From: Desulfonatronospira sp.
GTDB taxonomy: Bacteria; Desulfobacterota; Desulfovibrionia; Desulfovibrionales; Desulfonatronovibrionaceae
Reading direction: 5' to 3'
Assembly (NCBI GenBank): GCA_003563255.1
Contig: PWSL01000476.1
Coordinates: 1-7,858, forward strand
Length of the DNA: 7,858 nt
Both the position numbers and the translations under genes were made by a program. A model generated the notes under the pieces. That model was not told the origin of the DNA and ran no database searches. It saw only the letters and a program-made list of their open reading frames with translations. Positions 1 to 4,925 of this stretch are shown piece by piece (the first letter of the stretch is position 1; the number at the start of each line of letters is the position of its first letter).

Positions 1-525
1 GAAATACCCAGACCTGGCAAACTGTTTCTCTCCATCCTGAGCTCAAAGTGGGATACTTTTCAGGATGAAGTCAGGCTCTGCCTCAGCAAAAAGTTTGGCC
101 GCGTGGATTTTGAAAGTCCTTTAATCCCCTTGACGGAAACTGATTATTACAACCGGGAACTTGGAACACCAGTTTACAGGGGCATACTTACATTCGAACC
201 CCTGGTGGAACTCAACAGTCTGCCGGAAATAAAACTGGACACCAACAGGATTGAGTCAGAATACTCCCGGGACGGGCAACGGCTTTTCAACCTGGATCCG
301 GGACTTTTGACCCTGGAGCGCCTGGTTCTTGGAACCGGAAAGAACTTTACGCATCGCATCTACCTGGACCGGGGCATCTGGGCCGACCTGACCCTGGTCT
401 ATACCCGGGGGGACTGGGTGGATCTGCCCTGGACCTTTCCGGATTATGCCTCGGAAAAGATAAAAAAATACCTGCGGGTCATTCGAGACAACTACCGCGA
501 ACAGTTGAAAAGAGACAAAATATGA
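1..525 (+). CDS. DUF4416 family protein (5' end cut by window edge)
   Basis: The reading frame is open from base 1 to the TGA at 523-525, giving 174 residues, so the true start lies left of the window. An internal GTG at 103 is not the real start, because the upstream residues (PGKLFLSILSSKWD) already match the family's N-terminus as I remember it; probably only a few residues are missing. Family-typical stretches are RELGTPVYRG, FNLDPGLLTLERLVLGTG, KNFTHRIYLDRGIWADL and LPWTFPDYAS near the C-terminus. No signal peptide or membrane segment is visible in the part present, so it is probably cytoplasmic. The biochemical function of DUF4416 is unknown to me. Its stop overlaps the yicC start by 4 nt (ATGA, 522-525), which suggests translational coupling and a role linked to that operon. 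Family assignment is from recalled similarity; function is not inferred. Confidence 0.85.
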   Translation, partial: EIPRPGKLFLSILSSKWDTFQDEVRLCLSKKFGRVDFESPLIPLTETDYYNRELGTPVYRGILTFEPLVELNSLPEIKLDTNRIESEYSRDGQRLFNLDPGLLTLERLVLGTGKNFTHRIYLDRGIWADLTLVYTRGDWVDLPWTFPDYASEKIKKYLRVIRDNYREQLKRDKI

Positions 526-1403
526 CACAAAGCATGACAGGCTACGGTCAGGCCTCACTTCAAAAGGAGAGCTGGAGCCTCAACTGGGAAATCAAGAGCG
601 TCAACAGCCGCTATCTGGATATCAAGTGGAAAATACCACCTGCGCTCTTCTACCTGCAGCCCGGCTGGGAAAAACTGCTCAGGCGGCATGCCGTCAGGGG
701 AAGGGTGGAGCTTTACCTGGACATGCGCATCCTGGATCCAGGCATGCTCGCCCTGGAACTGGACCGGGCCGTTGCCGGGGCCATGCTGGAGGAACTCAAT
801 AATTTTGCACGCAGCACCGGTCAAGAATTTAAACCGGACCTGAATATACTGCTTCGCATGCAGTCCATGTGGCAGGAGAGATCTTCCAGCATAAACCAGG
901 TCCTTTTGCAGGATATGCAGGACTGCCTGGAACAGGCCCTGCTGGACTGGAACACTTCCAGGGAGCAGGAAGGGGCTCAACTTTTTCATGACCTGCGAAG
1001 CCGTCTCCGGAATATGGAGTCTATCCTGGAAAATCTTCAGGGACTGGCTGCAGAAAACGCTGGCCGGCGTTTCCAGGACCTGCGTTCCAGGGTGGACCGA
1101 CTGCTTGCGGAAATGGATATGGAGGTGGACGAAAACAGGCTGTTCCAGGAGCTTGGTTTTATTGCGGACAGGCTGGATGTATCCGAGGAGATCACCCGCC
1201 TTCAGGCCCACCTGAATTCCATGCACCAGCTCCTGGAAAAACCAGGAGAGAAAGGCCGCAAGTTGGATTTTTTTCTACAGGAAGCCTTCAGGGAGATAAA
1301 CACCTGCGCCAATAAATGCCAGAACACTGAAATGAGTACAATCGCTGTAGATTTTAAGACAGAACTGGAAAAATGCCGGGAGCAGGCTCAGAACCTGGAA
1401 TAA
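522..1403 (+). CDS. yicC: YicC/YloC family endoribonuclease-type protein
   Basis: The protein has 293 residues, the usual length for YicC/YloC. The N-terminal domain opens with MTQSMTGYG and carries [12 protein letters not shown] (residues 23-34) and RGRVEL (59-64). The C-terminal DUF1732 region has [20 protein letters not shown], then [10 protein letters not shown] (245-254), REINT (257-261) and the terminal [11 protein letters not shown], all hallmarks of the family. Characterised relatives act on RNA: B. subtilis YloC is an endoribonuclease, and E. coli YicC promotes decay of the small RNA RyhB. A similar cytoplasmic role here is inference. The middle (about 125-225) is rich in charged residues and Leu and looks helical. 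The ATG at 522 overlaps the preceding stop; a second ATG at 534 (MTGYG) is also possible, as no strong Shine-Dalgarno favours either. The order yicC-DUF370-gmk recurs in many bacteria. Confidence 0.93.
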   Translation: MTQSMTGYGQASLQKESWSLNWEIKSVNSRYLDIKWKIPPALFYLQPGWEKLLRRHAVRGRVELYLDMRILDPGMLALELDRAVAGAMLEELNNFARSTGQEFKPDLNILLRMQSMWQERSSSINQVLLQDMQDCLEQALLDWNTSREQEGAQLFHDLRSRLRNMESILENLQGLAAENAGRRFQDLRSRVDRLLAEMDMEVDENRLFQELGFIADRLDVSEEITRLQAHLNSMHQLLEKPGEKGRKLDFFLQEAFREINTCANKCQNTEMSTIAVDFKTELEKCREQAQNLE

Positions 1404-1408
1404 TCCCC

Positions 1409-1690
1409 ATGGACAGCAACATATTCAAAACCAGGCTCAGGCTTCTGAACATAGGCTACGGCAACAGCGTAATAACATCCAGGGTGGTTTCCATTGTCAA
1501 CCCCGGTTCATCCCCCATGCGCAGGCTCCGGGAGGATGCCAGGGAACGCAACCTGCTCATTGATGCCACCCAGGGACGCAAGACCAGGTCCATCCTGGTG
1601 ATGGATTCCGGGCACGTGGTCCTCTCAGCCATTCAGCCCGAGACCATAGCCCAGAGACTGAAACAAGCGGAGACCAAAGATGATTCCTAG
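1409..1690 (+). CDS. remA: RemA/DUF370 family small regulatory protein
   Basis: This 93-residue protein matches the DUF370 family, whose B. subtilis member RemA (about 89 aa) is a DNA-binding activator of biofilm matrix genes. Recognisable blocks are LLNIGYGN (12-19), [17 protein letters not shown] (24-40), [21 protein letters not shown] (50-70) and [13 protein letters not shown] (72-84). The frame is open back to an ATG at 1373, but that start would overlap yicC by 31 nt and add residues with no family counterpart. I chose ATG 1409, 5 nt after the yicC stop. Even so, the protein carries about 9 extra residues before the conserved LLNIGYGN block. The stop overlaps gmk by 11 nt. Whether it regulates genes in this organism, and which, cannot be told from sequence; the family name is firm, the function inferred. 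Confidence 0.92.
   Translation: MDSNIFKTRLRLLNIGYGNSVITSRVVSIVNPGSSPMRRLREDARERNLLIDATQGRKTRSILVMDSGHVVLSAIQPETIAQRLKQAETKDDS
1669..1673 (+). promoter_or_regulatory. Shine-Dalgarno GGAGA for gmk
   Basis: GGAGA lies 6 nt before the ATG at 1680, inside the end of the RemA-like gene. It supports the upstream gmk start over the in-frame ATG at 1695, which has only AGAGG one base away and therefore badly spaced. Confidence 0.7.
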
Positions 1691-2303
1691 AGGCATGCTG
1701 CTGGTTATCAGTGCTCCATCCGGGGCCGGCAAAAGTACACTTATCAGAATGCTCTGCCGCGACTTCCCCGGTTTCGGGTTTTCTGTCTCATACACTACCA
1801 GGGAGCCCAGGAAAGGCGAAGTACACGGCAAAGAATATTTCTTTGTAAGCAGACTGCAATTCCAGGACCTGGCGGAACAAGGCTTCTTTGCAGAATGGGC
1901 CGAGGTGCACGGCAATTATTATGGTACACCCCGGGAGCAGATCATTAACTGTATTGAGCAAGGCCAGAGCATCATTATGGACGTTGATGTACAGGGGGCC
2001 CGGCAGATCCTGGACAACCTGAGACAAGGGGTATACCTTTTCGTGTACCCTCCCTCCCTGGAGGAACTCAGACAACGGCTTGAGAAGCGCGGAAGTGATA
2101 CTGCCGATGTTATAGACAGACGTCTGCAAAACGCTGCTGCAGAGATGCTGCAAAGCGACTTTTTTGATTACTGGCTGGTCAACGATGACGTAAACACCTC
2201 CTATGTCCAGCTCAAAGCGGTTGTGCTTGCGGAAATGCTGAGACCGTACATACGACCTGGATTGGCGCAAAAAATTGCCTCAGGTGAGCGTTATGACGCG
2301 TGA
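1680..2303 (+). CDS. gmk: Guanylate kinase
   Basis: Guanylate kinase phosphorylates GMP to GDP with ATP in cytoplasmic guanine nucleotide synthesis and salvage. The 207-residue length is typical. The P-loop is APSGAGKST (12-20). The GMP-binding region contains SYTTR (37-41), [13 protein letters not shown] and [14 protein letters not shown] (71-84). DVDVQGA (101-107) corresponds to the family's D-(I/V)-D-x-QGA motif. The lid and its arginines lie in [20 protein letters not shown] (131-150), followed by FDYWLVNDD (162-170). Nothing is missing or truncated. The start codon overlaps the previous gene by 11 nt, and pyrF begins inside the gmk 3' end. Coupled expression with pyrF would pair purine and pyrimidine nucleotide synthesis; that link is an inference from gene order. 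Confidence 0.98.
   Translation: MIPRGMLLVISAPSGAGKSTLIRMLCRDFPGFGFSVSYTTREPRKGEVHGKEYFFVSRLQFQDLAEQGFFAEWAEVHGNYYGTPREQIINCIEQGQSIIMDVDVQGARQILDNLRQGVYLFVYPPSLEELRQRLEKRGSDTADVIDRRLQNAAAEMLQSDFFDYWLVNDDVNTSYVQLKAVVLAEMLRPYIRPGLAQKIASGERYDA
2282..2287 (+). promoter_or_regulatory. Shine-Dalgarno AGGTGA deciding the pyrF start
   Basis: AGGTGA sits 5 nt before ATG 2293, within the last codons of gmk. The frame also offers TTG at 2275 and GTG at 2284, but the GTG lies inside this ribosome-binding sequence, so ATG 2293 is the better start. Confidence 0.7.
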
Positions 2304-3003
2304 GCCTGCAATCATTGTAGCCCTGGATCTCGGCAGCCGCGAGCAGGCTTTGGAGCTGGCCCGGGCCTTGAGACCCATTACAAACTGGGTAAAAATCGGT
2401 CTGGAGCTTTTTACCTCTTGCGGACCGGGCGTTGTTCATGAGATAAAACAGCTTGATTACAATATATTTCTTGATCTGAAGCTCATGGACATACCAAATA
2501 CCGTCAATAAAACCGTAGGCAACTGCATACACATGGGAGTAGACATGATCACCCTGCACCTGCTCGGCGGGGAAAAAATGGTGAACGCAGCCCTGGAAGC
2601 CCGGCGGGGAATTGTTTCTCCTGGATCTCCTGGGCCGATGCTTGTGGGTGTGACCCTGCTGACCAGCCTGGACAAAACAGACCTGGCCTGGCCGGAAGAC
2701 AGGAGCCTTTACTCTGTGGTACTGGACCTGGCTGCCAGGGCAAATGCATGGGGCCTGGACGGAGTAGTCTGCTCCGGACAGGAAGCTGCAGGAATAAAAG
2801 AAAGGGCTCCGGATAACTTTTGCCTGGTTACTCCCGGGATAAGGTCCGGACAGGACGCGGCTGACCAGAAAAGAGCAGTCACCCCATCCATGGCCATGAC
2901 CTCCGGGGCCACGCATTTGGTAATAGGCCGTCCGGTAACCGCCTCTTCTGACCCGGCAGGGGCTCTGGTACAGGTCAGGCGTGAATTATCCGCAAACACT
3001 TGA
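2293..3003 (+). CDS. pyrF: Orotidine 5'-phosphate decarboxylase
   Basis: PyrF decarboxylates OMP to UMP, the last step of de novo pyrimidine synthesis, as a cytoplasmic TIM-barrel dimer. From ATG 2293 the protein has 236 residues, normal for the bacterial short form. Visible landmarks are VALDLGS with Asp12, WVKIGLELF with Lys34, and the catalytic DxKxxDI motif as D61-L-K63-L-M-D66-I followed by PNTV. Further landmarks are VGVTLLTSLD (118-127), TPGIR (180-184), DQKRAVTP (191-198) and the phosphate-binding GRP (212-214). The residue before the second catalytic Asp is Met65, where many homologues have His; the catalytic Asp and Lys residues are intact. Its start overlaps gmk by 11 nt. Its stop overlaps the Shine-Dalgarno of the TPR gene, so it reads as an interior operon gene. 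Confidence 0.97.
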   Translation: MTREPAIIVALDLGSREQALELARALRPITNWVKIGLELFTSCGPGVVHEIKQLDYNIFLDLKLMDIPNTVNKTVGNCIHMGVDMITLHLLGGEKMVNAALEARRGIVSPGSPGPMLVGVTLLTSLDKTDLAWPEDRSLYSVVLDLAARANAWGLDGVVCSGQEAAGIKERAPDNFCLVTPGIRSGQDAADQKRAVTPSMAMTSGATHLVIGRPVTASSDPAGALVQVRRELSANT

Positions 3004-3007
3004 GGAG
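3002..3007 (+). promoter_or_regulatory. Shine-Dalgarno GAGGAG for the TPR gene
   Basis: GAGGAG overlaps the pyrF stop codon and lies 7 nt before ATG 3015. It selects this ATG over the in-frame TTG at 3000 and indicates that translation continues directly from pyrF. Confidence 0.75.
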
Positions 3008-3014
3008 CAAAGAT

Positions 3015-3833
3015 ATGGCCGATAATGAAAATAATCTGCCTGAGAACGGCCAGACCGCTGCAGCTTGGGACGAAAAGCAAAAAATCCAGGGGGTTTTCTC
3101 ATCTCAAACCCTGGTCAAGGTGGGCACCGGCAGTACCCAGAAAAAAACTATCCAGAAGATGTACTGGTTTGTAAACCAGGTGGATGCCTACAACGTGGAG
3201 GTGCAACCTCTGAATGTCAATTACGTTCCCTCGGGGCCTAAAAAGATAGTCCCCAAAAATGAAATCCTGGAAAAGTTTTCACCGGAGCCCGAATTCTACA
3301 CCTACACCGTGTTCCCCAAGATGCGCGAGCTCAACAAAACCATTGCCCGGGGCGACAGGCACCGTAAAAAGGGAGAGAGCTACAGCGCTGAATTTGAATA
3401 CAACAACGCCCTTAAGGTAGACATAGAAAACATCCGGGCCAACTTCGGGCTGGGGCTGACCTATTTGGAACGCGGCGAAAAAGAAAAGGCCCAGGATATT
3501 TTCGAACGTCTGGTCAAGCTTAACGCTGCTTTTGAAGAGGAACACAAGCACCTTTTCAACGAATTCGGCATAAGTTTACGCAAGCAGAAAATGTACCAGC
3601 AGGCTCTTGAATATTACACAAGGGCCCTGGATATGGTGCAAAGCGATGAAAACCTGCACTACAATGTGGCCAGGGCTTATTTTGAGTTTAAAAGGTACGA
3701 CAAAACCTTGGAGCATCTCAAAAAAGCCCTCAAACTGAACCCTGAACTGGAACACGCCAACAAATTCGTTGAATATATGAAAAAACACAACATGGTGCCC
3801 AAAGATTTAAAACTGGACAACATCGGGCAATAG
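3015..3833 (+). CDS. Tetratricopeptide repeat protein with uncharacterised N-terminal region
   Basis: The protein has 272 residues and no signal peptide or membrane segment, so it is probably cytoplasmic. Residues 1-20 are a polar, likely disordered leader. Residues about 24-105 form an uncharacterised region with IQGVFSSQTLVKVGTGSTQKK, MYWFVNQ, VEVQPLNVNYVPSGPKKIVP and PEPEFYTYTVFPKMRELNK. From about 107 to 245 come roughly four TPR units, recognisable from AEFEYNNALKVD, ANFGLGLTYLERGEKEKAQD, EFGISLRKQKMYQQALEYY and NVARAYFEFKRYDKTLEHLK with KALKLNP after it. TPRs bind other proteins; the partner is unknown. From memory, closely similar proteins occur widely in Desulfovibrio relatives, which suggests a lineage-specific conserved gene. 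It is the last gene of the operon, 11 nt after pyrF, and ends just before the MITE. Confidence 0.88.
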   Translation: MADNENNLPENGQTAAAWDEKQKIQGVFSSQTLVKVGTGSTQKKTIQKMYWFVNQVDAYNVEVQPLNVNYVPSGPKKIVPKNEILEKFSPEPEFYTYTVFPKMRELNKTIARGDRHRKKGESYSAEFEYNNALKVDIENIRANFGLGLTYLERGEKEKAQDIFERLVKLNAAFEEEHKHLFNEFGISLRKQKMYQQALEYYTRALDMVQSDENLHYNVARAYFEFKRYDKTLEHLKKALKLNPELEHANKFVEYMKKHNMVPKDLKLDNIGQ

Positions 3834-3846
3834 GCCGGGGGACTTT

Positions 3847-3854
3847 CCCAATTA
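3847..3854 (+). repeat. Left 8-bp direct repeat (target-site duplication) CCCAATTA
   Basis: CCCAATTA abuts the left end of the inverted-repeat element and recurs exactly at 4006-4013, abutting the right end. Direct repeats directly outside inverted repeats are the footprint of transposition. Confidence 0.85.
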
Positions 3855-4005
3855 GTATCTGTTTAGCGCTTTGCATGTGGCAGGGGGACTGGCTCTTCCG
3901 GGACCCACTTGTCCCAAAAAATGAGATATTTTAAGCACAAAATGATGCTCAAGTGGGTCCCGGAGTGCCTGTCCCCTGCTTTCCTTGAAAGCGCTAAACA
4001 GATAC
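3855..4005. mobile_element. MITE-like non-autonomous element with 18-bp perfect terminal inverted repeats
   Basis: The 151-bp element begins GTATCTGTTTAGCGCTTT (3855-3872) and ends with its exact reverse complement (3988-4005). Identical 8-bp direct repeats flank both ends. It encodes no protein and contains a second inverted repeat (3880-3911 against 3950-3979) around a 38-nt AT-rich loop. Short length, terminal inverted repeats, target duplication and no transposase fit a miniature inverted-repeat transposable element mobilised in trans. The parent family cannot be named from this window; an 8-bp duplication is compatible with several IS families. It separates the TPR operon from the HDOD-recJ genes. 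The perfect terminal repeats and target duplication suggest a recent insertion. Transcribed, it would form a long hairpin, but no T-tract follows, so terminator activity is uncertain. Confidence 0.82.
3880..3979. repeat. Inner inverted repeat of the MITE (REP-like palindrome)
   Basis: The left arm (3880-3911) and right arm (3950-3979) are imperfect inverted copies. Each has a perfect 14-nt core, CCGGGACCCACTTG (3898-3911) against CAAGTGGGTCCCGG (3950-3963). An outer part follows the pattern GCAGGGG-AC-GGC-CT with two mismatches and two single-base insertions on the left arm. The loop is 3912-3949. The GTGCCTGTCCCC-type sequence at the outer end of the right arm resembles REP-like motifs I associate with IS200/REP-associated tyrosine transposases; that link is from memory and unverified. 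Confidence 0.75.
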
Positions 4006-4013
4006 CCCAATTA
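4006..4013 (+). repeat. Right 8-bp direct repeat (target-site duplication) CCCAATTA
   Basis: This is the exact partner of 3847-3854, immediately outside the right terminal inverted repeat. Removing one copy plus the element would restore a continuous TPR-HDOD intergenic region of about 58 bp. Confidence 0.85.
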
Positions 4014-4050
4014 ACAAAAATGACGCTGTAGTGTTATCAGGACCAGTATC

Positions 4051-4908
4051 ATGAGCCAGCAACAAGGCCAGGCATTTCTGCAGAATCTCACCAGGGTCAG
4101 GGATGATCTGCCCGTACCCCCGGCCGTCCTCCGGGAGCTTTTCATAAAGGTGGAGCGGGATTCATCCTTTTCCCTGGACAGCATCAGCCGGATTGTGGCC
4201 TCGGATCAGTCCCTGGCCACCAGGGTTCTGAGCAGGGCTAATTCCGCTTATTACGGCTTTGAGGCCAGAATCTCCTCAATTTCCAGGGCTGTGAATCTAA
4301 TTGGTCTTGCAGAGCTGCGCAGGATTATTCTTTCAATCAATATCAGCACACTGTCAGGGAAGGTCCGGCAACAGGACCTGGACCTGCAGGCCTACTGGGA
4401 ACACCATAGTTTTACCGCTCTGATGGCACATGAACTTGCCAGGATACTTAAACGCCGGGATGCGGACGATATTTTGACTATAGGTCTTTTACACGACCTG
4501 GGCAAACTCATAACCGCCATTTACGCCCCAGATGCATGGCAACACATTTCTACCCTGGCCATGCAGACAAACACGCCCCTTTTTATCGTTGAAACAGAGT
4601 TCTGGGGCATAGACCATGCACTTGTGGGGGCCATGACCCTGCAGCTCTGGCACCTGCCCGAAACCGTCACAGAACCTGTAAACTGGCACCACCGCCCTGA
4701 GTTCGCCGGCAAGGGCTTCCGGGATCAAACAATGATTCTGGCCCTGGCCAACAATATCCAGCATTCAATGCAGTCTGGATCCGGCTATGAACCCGACCAA
4801 ATCCTGCACCGGAAACTGGGCCTTGATCAAACCATGACTCATGACCTGGCTCAGGACATTAAGTCCGGCGATTCCATGCACGAACTCAAACAGCTGTTAG
4901 CAGCCTGA
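4051..4908 (+). CDS. HDOD domain-containing protein
   Basis: The 285-residue protein is almost entirely one HDOD domain, a HD-superfamily fold found in bacterial signalling proteins. Typical marks are LPVPPAVLREL (20-30), IVASDQSLATRVLSRANSAYYG (48-69), ISRAVNLIGLAELRRIIL (77-94), LLHDLGKL with His148-Asp149, GIDHALVGAMTLQLWHLPE (186-204), NWHHRPE (211-217) and ILALANNIQH (229-238). The HD pair is present, but HDOD proteins are not generally shown to be phosphohydrolases, so activity is uncertain. There is no receiver, GGDEF or EAL domain and no membrane segment. It is probably a cytoplasmic regulatory protein with unknown partner. ATG 4051 is preceded by AGGA (4039-4042) with 8-nt spacing. 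The gene follows the MITE, and recJ begins 17 nt downstream, so the two are probably cotranscribed. Confidence 0.92.
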   Translation: MSQQQGQAFLQNLTRVRDDLPVPPAVLRELFIKVERDSSFSLDSISRIVASDQSLATRVLSRANSAYYGFEARISSISRAVNLIGLAELRRIILSINISTLSGKVRQQDLDLQAYWEHHSFTALMAHELARILKRRDADDILTIGLLHDLGKLITAIYAPDAWQHISTLAMQTNTPLFIVETEFWGIDHALVGAMTLQLWHLPETVTEPVNWHHRPEFAGKGFRDQTMILALANNIQHSMQSGSGYEPDQILHRKLGLDQTMTHDLAQDIKSGDSMHELKQLLAA

Positions 4909-4925
4909 ACATAACTTATCCACAT

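Noticed and set aside
103..525. DUF4416 gene as a complete 140-aa ORF starting at GTG 103
   Set aside because: The frame is open to the window edge and the residues before 103 fit the family's N-terminus, so the gene is truncated by the window, not short.
555..1226. Long minus-strand ORF (223 aa) opposite yicC
   Set aside because: It mirrors a well-supported yicC coding frame and its translation shows no recognisable domain.
1373..1408. Upstream ATG 1373 as the start of the RemA-like gene
   Set aside because: It would overlap yicC by 31 nt and add 12 residues without family counterpart; ATG 1409 follows the yicC stop directly.
2212..2916. Long minus-strand ORF (234 aa) opposite gmk/pyrF
   Set aside because: It is a shadow of pyrF with a low-complexity translation and spans two real genes.
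3988..4020. Rho-independent terminator formed by the MITE hairpin
   Set aside because: The stem is strong, but no run of T follows on the + strand, so intrinsic termination is not supported.
4011..4040. Promoter TTAACA (4011-4016) with TATCAG (4035-4040) before the HDOD gene
   Set aside because: Transcription would begin about 4 nt before the ATG and omit the AGGA ribosome-binding site at 4039-4042; the -10 matches only 4 of 6 bases.
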